Numbered from the stretch's first letter, positions 35,246 to 44,842 are shown. The stretch: 64,000 nucleotides of DNA from Anaerolineae bacterium (GCA_018432315.1 JAHDLB010000029.1:1-64000); one strand, 5' to 3'. The notes: generated by a model not told the origin, from the sequence alone. Made by a program: numbers and translations.

Positions 35246-37330
35246 TCACCCCTCGTGAGCCACGAGCAGCGTGTTGACGTTCAATCCGCTCGCATCGGGG
35301 AGGATGACCAGATCGTACGAGGCGCCGTCCTCGAACGTGGCATCCCGGATCGTATGCACCAGGATGGAGGACTGGCTCTCGACAACGCGCACCGGGTACG
35401 ACCCGGCGGGCACCGACCGCTGGGCGGTGGCCCACCCGAACGGCACCGGCTCTGTCATCGCTATCTCCGCGGACTGGGGCATGGCGTCCGGCGTGGGCCC
35501 GGCTGTTGCGATCAGCGACGGGTCCTCGCGCATGAGCTGGAGGTCCGGCTTGTTATAGGCGGCGTTGAACACGCGAAGCTGGGCCAGGCCGCCGGGGATG
35601 TCGAACGCCATGTCCGGCACTAACTCGTAGCGCGGGCCGGTTTCGCCCTGGAAAACGAACAGGGTCAACGCGGGCGCGCTGCCGAGCGCCAACGCCGGCT
35701 CGTCGATCAGCACGCTGCCGCTGGCGCTGTCGTGCACGAGGAGAGTCGCCGGCGGAATCTCGAACTGGCGATAGACCGTCGAGGTGCCGCGCTGTACATC
35801 CTGGAAGATCCCCTCGCCGTCCATCTCCAGGTCGATGGGGGTGGGGTTCGGCAGCGCGTTGATCAGGCGGATCTCGACCGACTGCGGCTGTTCGGGTGCC
35901 TCCTGTGTGACGATGCCTTGCTCCGCGATAACGGTCCGGTCGACGCCGACCTCGGTTTCGAGCACGACCGGCTCCGTGTTGGGGTAGCCGGTGACGATGA
36001 CGCTGTAGGCCCAACCCGCCTGCCAGTCCCGCTCGGGGAGAAAATCGACCGGATCGGACTCGGGCTGGTTGGGATCGAGGAAGAAGAACGCGCCCGGACC
36101 GGCGCTGTGCGCCAGCGGACGCGAGGCGGTGCCGAACGAAATCGGCTGCAGGCCAGGGATGGGGCCGCCGAAGGTTTCGATCGCGACCTGGATCGGGCCG
36201 ATTGCCGCGTGGACGAACGTCAGGCGCGCGCCGTTGGCCGGGGTGGGGCTGAGGTCTTCTTCGACCTGGACGACTCGCAGCCGGTCCGCCGCGTCGAGCA
36301 GGACCACGTCGATGGCCCGGTTGGGGCTGAGCGTCAGCCGGCCTTCGTAGAGCGGCTCGGCGCTGACCGTCCCGGCAGGCACCAGGCGCAGCTCGGCCAT
36401 CTGCGAGGGGTAGTCCGCCCACTCTTCCCACGCGCGATAGGCCAGATTGCGGGCGACCGGTTCGCCGTTCAGATAGACGTCGACGGCGGGCAGGTCGGGC
36501 GAGGCGTGGACGAAACGTGCCCGCGTGACGTCGTTCACGCGCGCCTGTATGTCGATGACCTGGACGTCCGCGCCAGCCGGATCGCCGACGACCACGAACG
36601 TGTAGGCGAACCGCTCCGACAGCCGGATGCCGGTTTCGGCCAACAGGTCGGTACCGGCCACGACGTCGAACGTGTGCTGCCCGCCGGGGACCTCGACCGG
36701 CTCGCTGGCGACGCCGAAATACACGTCCCGCAGCAGGGTCTGGTTCGCTTCCTGGAGGCTGATGCCCGGCCCGCGCGGGATGGCGTTGACCAGGGTGACG
36801 CGGGCGGTTTCCGCCGGGAGGGGCGCCAGGTCGTCCTCGTAGAGCATGACGTCCAGATCGCCGGCGGTTCCGACGATCAGCGCCGTCACCTTGCCGCGCT
36901 GGGCCAGGTCGAGCGGGTAGTCGAGCAGCGGCTCCGCCTCGCCGGGTACCGTCTCGGCGGGGAACACGCGCAGGGAATAGCGCCCGGCGGCGTAATACAG
37001 CGGCGTCGAGTGGAACTGGCCCAGCGTGAAGCCCCGCCCGATGGCCGCGCCGTCGAGGTACAGGTTGACGGCGGGGAGATCGGCGCTGGCGTGCACGACG
37101 CGCAGCTCGGCCCGCGTGGCCGGATCGTTGTCCGCGGGCGGGATCGGGAGCGCGGTGGGCGAGGGCGACGGGGTGACGATGGGGGTGCCGGGCGTGGTCG
37201 CGGCGGTTTGCGTTGGGGCGGGCGGGACCGGGGACGACGGTTCGTCTTCACCGCCATCGCCGCCGCAGGCCGCCAGTATCACACCGACCAGAATCGCAAG
37301 AATCGCACTCCAGGCCAGACGTCGCATCAT
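35246..37330 (-). CDS. DUF4397-repeat lipoprotein
   Basis: A 694-residue surface lipoprotein. The signal peptide ends in a lipobox LAAC at about residue 20. A Pro/Thr/Ser-rich linker follows to about 65. At least four DUF4397-like units come next, starting near residues 73 (LRVVHASADLPAVNLYLDG), 273 (ARFVHASPDLPAVDVYLNG), 367 and 485, with a weaker one near 584. DUF4397 is an extracellular beta-sandwich module of unknown role. GGGAGGA precedes two adjacent ATGs (37330 and 37327); either could be used. It is related to the exported protein at 54326-57079. Confidence 0.82.
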   Translation of the reverse strand: MMRRLAWSAILAILVGVILAACGGDGGEDEPSSPVPPAPTQTAATTPGTPIVTPSPSPTALPIPPADNDPATRAELRVVHASADLPAVNLYLDGAAIGRGFTLGQFHSTPLYYAAGRYSLRVFPAETVPGEAEPLLDYPLDLAQRGKVTALIVGTAGDLDVMLYEDDLAPLPAETARVTLVNAIPRGPGISLQEANQTLLRDVYFGVASEPVEVPGGQHTFDVVAGTDLLAETGIRLSERFAYTFVVVGDPAGADVQVIDIQARVNDVTRARFVHASPDLPAVDVYLNGEPVARNLAYRAWEEWADYPSQMAELRLVPAGTVSAEPLYEGRLTLSPNRAIDVVLLDAADRLRVVQVEEDLSPTPANGARLTFVHAAIGPIQVAIETFGGPIPGLQPISFGTASRPLAHSAGPGAFFFLDPNQPESDPVDFLPERDWQAGWAYSVIVTGYPNTEPVVLETEVGVDRTVIAEQGIVTQEAPEQPQSVEIRLINALPNPTPIDLEMDGEGIFQDVQRGTSTVYRQFEIPPATLLVHDSASGSVLIDEPALALGSAPALTLFVFQGETGPRYELVPDMAFDIPGGLAQLRVFNAAYNKPDLQLMREDPSLIATAGPTPDAMPQSAEIAMTEPVPFGWATAQRSVPAGSYPVRVVESQSSILVHTIRDATFEDGASYDLVILPDASGLNVNTLLVAHEG

Positions 37331-37415
37331 ATCCTCCCGTGCAGGCAAAACGTACAAACCGTATTGTACCGGGGTTGGGATGCGAGGGATAGCGCACGAT
37401 GGTCCCATTCGGGCA

Positions 37416-37451
37416 CGAAAAAGCCCGGCGATCGGGGGACGATCGCCGGGC
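37416..37451 (-). terminator. Terminator of hsp20
   Basis: On the minus strand GCCCGGCGATCG (37451-37440) pairs perfectly with CGATCGCCGGGC (37434-37423), followed by TTTTT. A textbook rho-independent terminator. Confidence 0.9.
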
Positions 37452-37475
37452 GGCAGGTGGCCTTGCGGTGCGCGA

Positions 37476-37916
37476 TCAGGTGCTTTTCACCGCGATCTGT
37501 CGCGGCTTGACGGCTTCGGCCTTGGGCAGGGTCAGGGTGAGAACACCATTTTCGAATGCGGCCTCGACCTTGTCGTGATCGATCGGCGTGTTGATGTTCA
37601 GCGTGCGCTCGAATTTCCCGGTCGGGCGTTCGAGCATGATGTACTGCTTCCTGTCCTGTTCCTGGCGCTTGATCTCGCCGCGGATGGTCAGCGCGTCGCC
37701 TTCGAGCGTGATGTCGAGTTCGTCGGCGCTGATGCCGGGGACGTCCGCCTGAATGACGATCGCGTCTTCGGTAATGTAGGCGTCCATGGGCAGCAGCCAC
37801 GCGCCGGTGCCGCGTGTCTCGGTGCCGCGCGCGAAGGCATCATCCAACATGCGATCCATCGCCCGCCGCATTGTGATCATGTCGCGGATGGGGTCAAAAC
37901 GACCGATCTTGTTCAT
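37476..37916 (-). CDS. hsp20: Small heat shock protein, Hsp20 family
   Basis: A 146-residue holdase chaperone. The alpha-crystallin domain covers about 42-135. It begins PMDAYITEDAIVIQADVPGI and includes LTIRGEIKRQEQDRKQYIMLERPTG in two parts. The closing motif is FENGVLTLTLPKAE (the G-V-L signature). The C-terminal IAV is in the place of the IxI anchor. GGAGGCTC precedes ATG 37916. It is monocistronic with its own terminator. No CIRCE inverted repeat was found upstream. Confidence 0.94.
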   Translation of the reverse strand: MNKIGRFDPIRDMITMRRAMDRMLDDAFARGTETRGTGAWLLPMDAYITEDAIVIQADVPGISADELDITLEGDALTIRGEIKRQEQDRKQYIMLERPTGKFERTLNINTPIDHDKVEAAFENGVLTLTLPKAEAVKPRQIAVKST

Positions 37917-38045
37917 GATTGAGCCTCCTCAAACAAGCTGGTTCTCACAACGCCGTTTCGATTCTTACTGTATGGTGGTTGCGCAAGAAGAAAATTAGCA
38001 GCGCGTTGGAAATGCATCAGCGCCGCGTCGATTCTTCGTAGGAGG

Positions 38046-39806
38046 CTAGGGAAGCGCCTGGCGCTGCGTGTCCCACAGGCGGCGGAAGTGCCCCCCGGCG
38101 GCCAGCAGGTCGCCCAGGGAGCCGCGCTCGACGACACGCCCGGCATCGAGCACGAGGATCTCACCGGCGTCTTCCAGGCCGATCAGCCGGTGGGTGATCA
38201 TCAGGGCGGTCCGCCCGGCGCGCGCGGCCTGCAGCGTGCCCAGGATGGCGCGCTCGGTCACGGCGTCGAGGTTGGCCGTCGCCTCGTCGAGGATCAGCAC
38301 CGGCGCATCTTTGAGCAAGGCGCGGGCGAGGGCCAGCCGCTGGCGCTCGCCGCCGCTCAGAGCGTGGCCCTGCTCGCCGATCCACGTGTCGAGCCCGTTG
38401 GGCAGCGCGGCGACCAGGTCGCCCAACTGCGCGGCCTGGATGGCCTCCCGGATCTCGTCCTCGCCGGCGGTGGGGCGGGCGAGCTTCAGGTTTTCGCGCA
38501 TGGTCGCGTTGAACAGGTGCGTGTGCTGGCTCACCACGCCGAACAGCGCGCGGACGTCCTCGGCGGCATAGGCGCGCAGATCGTGCCCGTTGAGCAGAAT
38601 GCGTCCCTCGTCCACGTCCCAAAAACGCAGCAGCAGGCTGGCGAGCGTGGACTTGCCCGCGCCGCTGGCTCCGACCACGGCGACGGTCGAGCCCGGTCGC
38701 AGCGCGAACGAGACGCCGTCCAGCGCGGGCGGATCGGCGGGGGCATAGCGGAAGCGCACATCCTCGAACACCAGGCCGGGTTGGCCGTCGCGCCACGCCG
38801 GGGCGGGCAGCGGGTCAGCGGGGTCCTGGGCGGCGGGGGCCGCATCGACCAGGTCGAACAGGCGGCGGGCGGCGGCGAGGTTCGCGTCGAGGTGCTGGCT
38901 CGCCTGGGGCAGCGCTCCCACGCCCTCGAAGCTGGTCATCGTCGCCAGGGCGAGCACGGCCAGCAGCACGCCGTCGAGGCGCCCCTCGGTCACCAGCGGG
39001 ATCGCGATCAGCAGGGTGGCGAGGACCGCGCTCCCGGTGATCAGGCTGAGCAGCGCGCCGTCCAGCGCGGCGACGCGGGCCATCCGGCGGTTGTGCTGTT
39101 GGACCCGGCGGCTCAGCGCCTGCACGGCCCCAAACTGGCGATCCTGCGCGCCGTAGGCGGTCAGATCAGCCAGGCCTTGCACGCCATCGACCAGGGACAC
39201 GGCCAGCTCGCTTCGCGTAGTCACTAGCGCCAACGAAGACGCCCGGCCCAACCGGCGCGTGAGCAGCGGCACGCCGATCCCGGCCAACAGGTGAAACACG
39301 ACCAGCGAGGCGGCCAGCCACACGTCGTGCAGCCCCATGAAGACCATCGTCACCAGCCCGACGAGCACGGCGATCACCGGCGGGCCGATCACGCGCAGGT
39401 AGAAATTCTCCAGCGTGTCGATGTCGGACACGACGCGCGACAACAGGTCCCCGGAGCGGTGCTCCGCCAGCCGGGCAGGGGCCAGCGGCTCGATCCCGGT
39501 GAAGAACCAGACGCGCAGCCGCGCCAGCAGGCGAAAGGTCGTTTCGTGCGAGACATAGCGCTCCAGGTAGCGGAAGACGCCGCGCGCGATCCCGAAAAAA
39601 CGCACGCCGACGATTGCCACGTTGAGCGCGCTGATGTGCGGGTGCAGCGCCGCCGAGGCGATGATCCACGCGGACGTGGACATCAGGCCGATGCTGCTGC
39701 CGATGGTGAGGAAGCCGAGCAGCGCCGACAGCGCCATCCACCAGCGGAACGGCGCGGCGATGCGCAGCAGGCGGGCGAAGGTGCGGCGGTTCTGCGCGCT
39801 CAGCAT
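38046..39806 (-). CDS. cydC: ABC exporter for cytochrome bd assembly, CydC-type
   Basis: A 586-residue half-transporter. Six membrane helices occupy about 1-310; the nucleotide-binding domain follows, with Walker A GASGAGKSTLASLLL, the signature LSGGERQRLALARALL and Walker B VLILDEAT. With CydD it exports thiols (glutathione or cysteine) needed for cytochrome bd maturation. Assigned as CydC because it follows CydD and because of the TM-domain start RIAAPFRWWMALSALLG. The ATG at 39806 overlaps cydD by 7 nt; frame further upstream is antisense-like noise. Confidence 0.85.
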   Translation of the reverse strand: MLSAQNRRTFARLLRIAAPFRWWMALSALLGFLTIGSSIGLMSTSAWIIASAALHPHISALNVAIVGVRFFGIARGVFRYLERYVSHETTFRLLARLRVWFFTGIEPLAPARLAEHRSGDLLSRVVSDIDTLENFYLRVIGPPVIAVLVGLVTMVFMGLHDVWLAASLVVFHLLAGIGVPLLTRRLGRASSLALVTTRSELAVSLVDGVQGLADLTAYGAQDRQFGAVQALSRRVQQHNRRMARVAALDGALLSLITGSAVLATLLIAIPLVTEGRLDGVLLAVLALATMTSFEGVGALPQASQHLDANLAAARRLFDLVDAAPAAQDPADPLPAPAWRDGQPGLVFEDVRFRYAPADPPALDGVSFALRPGSTVAVVGASGAGKSTLASLLLRFWDVDEGRILLNGHDLRAYAAEDVRALFGVVSQHTHLFNATMRENLKLARPTAGEDEIREAIQAAQLGDLVAALPNGLDTWIGEQGHALSGGERQRLALARALLKDAPVLILDEATANLDAVTERAILGTLQAARAGRTALMITHRLIGLEDAGEILVLDAGRVVERGSLGDLLAAGGHFRRLWDTQRQALP

Positions 39807-41542
39807 GGCGTCACCTCGGCGTCGTGGGCCCGGATGAGATCGCGGTAGAGGCCGGGCTGGGCGATGAGGTCCGCGTGCGCCCCCGCCTGGACGACCCGGC
39901 CCGCGTCCAGCACCAGGATGCGGTCGGCGCTCTGAACGGTGCGCAGCCGGTGGGCGATGATCAACGTCGTGCGGCTCTGCACGAGCGCGCGCATCGCGTC
40001 CTGAATGAGCGTTTCGGTGGCCGGGTCCAGGTTGGCGGTCGCTTCGTCGAGGATGAGCAGCGGCGCGTCCTTCAGGAAGGCGCGGGCCAGGGCGATCCGC
40101 TGGGCCTGCCCGCCGCTGAGCCGCGCACCGCGCTCGCCGATCGGCGTGTCGTAGCCGTCCGGCAGCGTCGCGACGAACCGGTCGAGGTGAGCCTGCTCGG
40201 CGGCGCGGATCACGTCCGCCAGCAGCGCGTCGGGGCGGGCGAGACGGATGTTGTCGGCAACGGTGTCCGCGAACAGGTACGGGGTTTGCGGCACCCAGGC
40301 CACCTGGCGGCGCCACTCGTCGGGCGGGAACGCGCACAGGTCGATCCCGTTGACGGTGATCCGCCCGGAGCCCGGCGCGAGAAACCGCAGCAGAAGCTGG
40401 GCGACGGTGGATTTTCCTGCGCCGCTCGGCCCGACCAGCGCGACCCGCTGCCCGGCTTCGACCGCGAACGTGATCCCGTTCAGGGCAGGGCGCTCGCCGC
40501 CGTCGTAGGCGTAGTGGACCCGGTCGTAGCGCAGCGCGTAGGGCGGTGGCGGGACGGCGCGCGGCGGCGCGGGAGGTCCGCAGTCCGGCAGGGGCGTCTC
40601 CAGCACGTCGAAGATGCGCGCGGCGGCGGCCACGCCGGACATCCCGGCATGAAAGCGCGTGCCCAACATGCGCAGCGGGAGGTAGAACTCCGGCGCGAGG
40701 ATGAGCACGAAGAAGGCTTCCTCGAACGACAGGCGGCCATAGAGCAGGCGCAGCCCGATCTCGACCGCGATGATCGCGGTGCTGATCGTGGCGAGCATCT
40801 CCAGCACGAGCGCGGACAGGAACGCCACGCGCAGCACGCCCATCGTCGTGTCGCGGAACTGCTCGCTGATGCGCCGGATGATCGCGATCTGGTCGCGGCT
40901 GCGCCCGAACTGTTTGAGCGTGGCGAGCCCTTGCAGCACGTCCAGGAAGTGGGCGCTCATGCGGCTGAGCTGGGTGAACTGGCGGCGCGTCAGGCGAGCG
41001 GCCATGCCCCCGATCAGGATCATGAAGAACGGGATCAGCGGCGCGGTAACAAGCAGCACGAGGCCCGACAGCGGATCGACCGGGAATACCACGGCCAACA
41101 TCCCCAGCGGGATCAGCAGGGCAAGGGAAAGCTGGGGCAGGTACTGGCTGAAGTAGGCGTCGAGCGCCTCGATCCCGGCGATGGCCGTGCTGGCAAGCTC
41201 GCCGCTGCGCTCGCCGCGCGTGTAGGCCGGGCCGAGCGCGATGATCCGCGCGAACAGCCGCTCGCGCAGGTCGCCCTTGATCCGCTCGGCGGTTTCGCTG
41301 GCGGCCACGTCACCGGCCCAGGTCGCCGCGGCGCGGGCGGTGATCACGAGCAGCAGCGCGGCCAGCAGCGGCGCGACCTCGCCCAGGCGCTGCTCGCGGA
41401 GGAAGACGCGAGCCACGATCTGCGACAGGGCCCACGCCTGGGCGATCAGCAGCAGCCCGCCCAACATACTGAGCAGGATCGCGCTCCCAAACAAAACCCG
41501 TACTGTCCCAAGCTGGCGCAGCAGCCGCCGATCGAGATTCAT
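39800..41542 (-). CDS. cydD: ABC exporter for cytochrome bd assembly, CydD-type
   Basis: A 580-residue half-transporter. An ABC type-1 membrane domain occupies about 15-310. The ATPase domain has GPSGAGKSTVAQLLLRF, the signature LSGGQAQRIALARAFL and LLILDEATANLD. The order cydD-cydC with overlapping ends is typical, and the cytochrome bd genes lie just upstream on the same strand, past one opposed gene. It probably has its own promoter in the 85-nt gap to the divergent HAD gene, but no good hexamers were seen there. Confidence 0.87.
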   Translation of the reverse strand: MNLDRRLLRQLGTVRVLFGSAILLSMLGGLLLIAQAWALSQIVARVFLREQRLGEVAPLLAALLLVITARAAATWAGDVAASETAERIKGDLRERLFARIIALGPAYTRGERSGELASTAIAGIEALDAYFSQYLPQLSLALLIPLGMLAVVFPVDPLSGLVLLVTAPLIPFFMILIGGMAARLTRRQFTQLSRMSAHFLDVLQGLATLKQFGRSRDQIAIIRRISEQFRDTTMGVLRVAFLSALVLEMLATISTAIIAVEIGLRLLYGRLSFEEAFFVLILAPEFYLPLRMLGTRFHAGMSGVAAAARIFDVLETPLPDCGPPAPPRAVPPPPYALRYDRVHYAYDGGERPALNGITFAVEAGQRVALVGPSGAGKSTVAQLLLRFLAPGSGRITVNGIDLCAFPPDEWRRQVAWVPQTPYLFADTVADNIRLARPDALLADVIRAAEQAHLDRFVATLPDGYDTPIGERGARLSGGQAQRIALARAFLKDAPLLILDEATANLDPATETLIQDAMRALVQSRTTLIIAHRLRTVQSADRILVLDAGRVVQAGAHADLIAQPGLYRDLIRAHDAEVTPC

Positions 41543-41627
41543 GATCGCATATCAACGTGAAAGATGTCTGGCCGAGACACAATCTAACTGGTAGAGTTTA
41601 GCATGGTTACCCGCATTGGGAGGCATG

Positions 41628-42263
41628 ATGCGTTTCAAATACCTGATCTGGGACTTCGACGGCACGCTGTTCGACACGTATACCGTGCTCAACCGGTCGA
41701 TACGGCGCGCCCTGGCCGAGCACGGCATCGAGGGCGACGCCGAGCGGATCGCCGCCATGCTGTCGGACACCCTGTCGAATACGGTCGAGGCGCTGGCGCG
41801 CGAGCACGAACTGGACATCGAAGCGTTCGTCGAGCGCATCCGGCACCACCAGGCCGAGGCGTCGCTGGGCGAGCGCCCTCCGTTCCCCGGCGCGATCCGC
41901 GTGTGCCGGCGGTTCGCCGAGGCGGGCGGGACAAACTACATCCACACGCACCGCGACGCGGCGTCGCTGGCCGCCTATCTCGACTTCCAGGGCGTAACCG
42001 GCCTGTTCGCGGATTGTGTGACCCGCGACGACGGCTACCCGCGCAAGCCCGATCCCGCCGGATTCGCCGCGCTGGTGGAGAGGCACGCGCTGCCGCGCGC
42101 GGCGGTGCTGGCCGTCGGTGATCGCGACCTGGACGTGCTGGGCGCGCACGAGGCTGGGCTGGCGGCGTGCCTGTTCGGCACGGAGCCGGGGCCGGGCGTC
42201 GAACCGGAGTACGTCATTCACGATTTCGGCGAACTGGAGCGTATTCTCGGCCTGGCGACGTGA
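41628..42263 (+). CDS. HAD-superfamily hydrolase (phosphoglycolate phosphatase-like)
   Basis: A 211-residue HAD phosphatase. Motif I is IWDFDGTLFDTY with both catalytic Asp. Motif III is the Lys in YPRKPDPAGF, and motif IV is AVGDRDLDVLGAHEAG. A helical cap sits between motifs I and II. Motif II is atypical, THRDAASL, with Thr-His rather than Ser/Thr-Asn-Lys. The substrate is unknown. The start at 41628 is chosen from two adjacent ATGs because GGGAGG is 5 nt upstream. It is transcribed against the cyd genes on both sides. Confidence 0.82.
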   Translation: MRFKYLIWDFDGTLFDTYTVLNRSIRRALAEHGIEGDAERIAAMLSDTLSNTVEALAREHELDIEAFVERIRHHQAEASLGERPPFPGAIRVCRRFAEAGGTNYIHTHRDAASLAAYLDFQGVTGLFADCVTRDDGYPRKPDPAGFAALVERHALPRAAVLAVGDRDLDVLGAHEAGLAACLFGTEPGPGVEPEYVIHDFGELERILGLAT

Positions 42264-42338
42264 TCGCCGGGGCGCGCAACAACGCCGGGCAGGATGCGGT
42301 TGCACCCCGCCCGGCGAACGCGCTCCGTCAGGGCAAGG

Positions 42339-43352
42339 TCAATATTCGAGCGGCGCCTCCACCGTGACGCGCCGGCGGAAGATCCAGTAGCTCCATCCCT
42401 GGTAGATCAGCACCACCGGCACGAAGAACACGGCCACGATGGTCATGATCTCGAGCGTGTAGTCGCTCGAGGACGCGTTGCTCACCGTGAGGTTGTAGGC
42501 TTCGTCGGTGCTGGACACCATCACGTTGGGATACATGAACCAGAAGAACGTCACCAGCGCCAGGACGATTGTCAGCCCCATCATGACGAACGACCAGCCG
42601 TACTGCCTCTCGCGGACGAAATACCCGACGGACAGCAGCGCCGCGCCGGTGGCGATCGGGATGATGCCGGGATTGACGCCCACTTTGGTGAAGATGTCGA
42701 TGTACAGGTAGTTGGCCGCGGCCAGAATGAGGCTCACCACGACGACCGGCGCCCACAGCTTGCGCGCGAGGTCTTCGGCGCGCTGGCGCAGCACGCCGTC
42801 CGTCTTCAGGCTGAGGAACAGCGCGCCGTGCAGGATGAACACGGACAGCCCGGCCACGCCGCAGATCAGGCTGTAGGGATTGAGCAGGTCGAAGAAGTTG
42901 CCGGTGAAGTCCATGTTGGCGTTGATCGGTGTGCCGTTGATCAGGTTCCCGAAGGCCACGCCCCACAACAGCCCCGGCACCAGGCTACCGATGAAGATCG
43001 CCCAGTCCCAGTACTGGCGCCACCGGGGATTCGCCTCTGAGTTGCGGAACTTGAAGGCGACGCCGCGCGCGATGAGCGCCAGCAGAATCACGACCAGGGC
43101 CAGGTAGAAGCCGCTGAACAGCGTGGCGTACCAATGCGGGAAGGCGGCGAACATGGCCCCGCCCGCCGTGATCATCCACACCTCGTTGGCGTCCCAGTGC
43201 GGGCCGATGGTGCTGATGATGGCCTTGCGCTCGGGCTCGGTCTTGCCGAGGAACGGCGCCAGAATGCCGACGCCGTAATCGAACCCCTCCAGGAAGAAGA
43301 AGCCGATGAACAGCACGGAAATCAGTACGAACCAAAGGTCTTGCAGATCCAT
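42339..43352 (-). CDS. cydB: Cytochrome bd quinol oxidase subunit II
   Basis: A 337-residue membrane subunit with about eight helices. It begins MDLQDLWFVLISVLFIGFFFLEGFDYGVG, and GPHWDANEVWMITAGGAMFAAFP follows, the most conserved stretches of CydB. It supports assembly of the hemes held by CydA. It lies 15 nt after cydA. No small CydX-like frame was seen after it. Confidence 0.95.
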   Translation of the reverse strand: MDLQDLWFVLISVLFIGFFFLEGFDYGVGILAPFLGKTEPERKAIISTIGPHWDANEVWMITAGGAMFAAFPHWYATLFSGFYLALVVILLALIARGVAFKFRNSEANPRWRQYWDWAIFIGSLVPGLLWGVAFGNLINGTPINANMDFTGNFFDLLNPYSLICGVAGLSVFILHGALFLSLKTDGVLRQRAEDLARKLWAPVVVVSLILAAANYLYIDIFTKVGVNPGIIPIATGAALLSVGYFVRERQYGWSFVMMGLTIVLALVTFFWFMYPNVMVSSTDEAYNLTVSNASSSDYTLEIMTIVAVFFVPVVLIYQGWSYWIFRRRVTVEAPLEY

Positions 43353-43367
43353 TTTGTCTCGTCTCCC

Positions 43368-44756
43368 TTACGCGGTGACCAACACCGGCTCGGTGTCATC
43401 CTCAGTCGACTCGTCGTCGCCCGGTCCTTGCTTCCCGGTGCGGCCCAACAGGTACACGTCCACGACCATCAGCACCCCGTAGATCAGCGTGAACAGCACC
43501 AGCGACAGGGCGACCATGCCCGCCGACACGTTCGGCGAAACGGCGTCCTCGGTGCGCTGGAGTCCGAACACGATCCACGGCTGCCGGCCCACTTCCGTCA
43601 GCAGCCAGCCGGCGGTGTTGGCGATGTAGGGCAGCAGGAGCGCCGGGATGAGGATCTGCAGGAAGCGCCGGTTCGATGTGAAGCGATCTTTGAGGATGAG
43701 GTACAGACCGACCGCGGCCAGCGCCAGCATCAAAAAGCCGCTGCCAACCATCGCGCGGAAGCTCCAGTAACTGAGCGCGACCGGCGGGATGTAGTTCTTG
43801 CCCTCGCCGTACGTTTCCTCGTATTCCGCCTGAAGATCGTGAATGCCTTTCACCTCGCCGTCGAGTTGGTTGTACGACAGCAGACTCAACATGCGAGGTA
43901 TGCGGATCGAGAAGACCTCTTCGCGCTGTTCCCAGTCACCGATTGTGATCAGGGACAGGGCGGCGGGGTCTTCGCTCTCGAACAACCCCTCGGCGGCGGC
44001 CATCTTCATCGGCTGGGTTTCGACCATGTGCTGGGCCTGGCTGTGCCCGACCAGAATCACCAGGACGATCGCGATCAGCCCGTAGACGGTGGCGATGCGA
44101 AACGAGCGGCTGAAGAAATCGCGGTGCTCGCTCTTGTTGCGTAGCAGGTGCCAGGCGCTGATGCCCAGCACGAAAAACGCCGCGGTGGCCATGCCGGACG
44201 TGACCACGTGCGGGAACTGCACGCGCACGTTGGGGTTGGTGATCAGCTCGATGAAATCATTCATCTCGGCGCGGTTGTTGCGCAGCACATAGCCGACCGG
44301 CTCCTGCATGAACGAGTTGGCGATGAGAATCCACAGCGCGGAGATGTTCGCGCCCAGCGCCGCCAGCCAGATCGAGGCGAGGTGCAGGCCCTTGGGCAGC
44401 TTGTCCCAGCCGAACAGCCAGATCGCCAGGAACGTCGACTCCATGAAGAAGGCCATCAGCGCTTCGATGGCCAGCGGCGCGCCGAAGATATCGCCCATGA
44501 AGCGGGAATACTCCGACCAGTTCATCCCGAACTGGAATTCGAGCACGATGCCCGTCACGACGCCCATGGCGAAATTGATGATGAACAACTTTCCCCAAAA
44601 CTTCGCCATCCGCTTGTACACCGGGTTGTCGGTGCGGTAGTAGAAGGTCTGCATGATCGCGACCAGGATCGACAGACCCAGCGTGAGCGGTACGAAAAAG
44701 AAATGATAGATGGTGGTAGCGGCAAACTGTAGTCTTGCGAGATCTAACGCATCCAT
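43368..44756 (-). CDS. cydA: Cytochrome bd quinol oxidase subunit I
   Basis: A 462-residue subunit with nine helices that carries hemes b558, b595 and d and reduces O2 with quinol electrons. Visible hallmarks are the N-terminal LARLQFAATTIYHFFFVPLT (heme-ligand His), GMNWSEYSRFMGDIFGAPLA, the Q-loop start VETQPMKMAAAEGLFE and GWLLTEVGRQPW. The Q-loop is of the short type, unlike that of E. coli. AAGGAGG precedes the ATG. The roughly 245-nt upstream region holds a palindrome and short tandem repeats that may control expression by oxygen or redox state. Confidence 0.97.
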   Translation of the reverse strand: MDALDLARLQFAATTIYHFFFVPLTLGLSILVAIMQTFYYRTDNPVYKRMAKFWGKLFIINFAMGVVTGIVLEFQFGMNWSEYSRFMGDIFGAPLAIEALMAFFMESTFLAIWLFGWDKLPKGLHLASIWLAALGANISALWILIANSFMQEPVGYVLRNNRAEMNDFIELITNPNVRVQFPHVVTSGMATAAFFVLGISAWHLLRNKSEHRDFFSRSFRIATVYGLIAIVLVILVGHSQAQHMVETQPMKMAAAEGLFESEDPAALSLITIGDWEQREEVFSIRIPRMLSLLSYNQLDGEVKGIHDLQAEYEETYGEGKNYIPPVALSYWSFRAMVGSGFLMLALAAVGLYLILKDRFTSNRRFLQILIPALLLPYIANTAGWLLTEVGRQPWIVFGLQRTEDAVSPNVSAGMVALSLVLFTLIYGVLMVVDVYLLGRTGKQGPGDDESTEDDTEPVLVTA

Positions 44757-44795
44757 AAAAAGATTAACCTCCTTGTGAACCGGAAAGTTCCTGAG

Positions 44796-44824
44796 GCAGC
44801 GACAAGCAGCGACAGGCAGCGGCG
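44796..44824. repeat. Three 10-bp tandem units in the cydA leader
   Basis: GCAGCGACA occurs at 44796 and 44806, and GCAGCGGCG at 44816, at a strict 10-bp period, 40-68 nt upstream of the cydA ATG. One repeat per helical turn suggests a protein-binding array, though chance slippage in GC-rich DNA is possible. Confidence 0.4.
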
Positions 44825-44842
44825 AAGTTATGATGGTGGGAC

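Noticed and set aside
35732-37510. Rightward open frame of 592 codons opposite the DUF4397 lipoprotein
   Set aside because: Antisense to a protein with a lipobox and clear repeats. It has no start signals and a composition typical of antisense frames.
37917-38045. Search for a CIRCE or other heat-shock operator upstream of hsp20
   Set aside because: No TTAGCACTC-N9-GAGTGCTAA or similar inverted repeat is present.
39824-41560. Rightward open frame of 578 codons opposite cydD
   Set aside because: cydD has all ABC motifs. The antisense translation is His/Arg/Gln-rich with no domain.
42283-42316. Inverted repeat CGCCGGGC/GCCCGGCG between the HAD gene and cydB
   Set aside because: The loop is 18 nt and there is no T-tract, so calling it a terminator is not justified.
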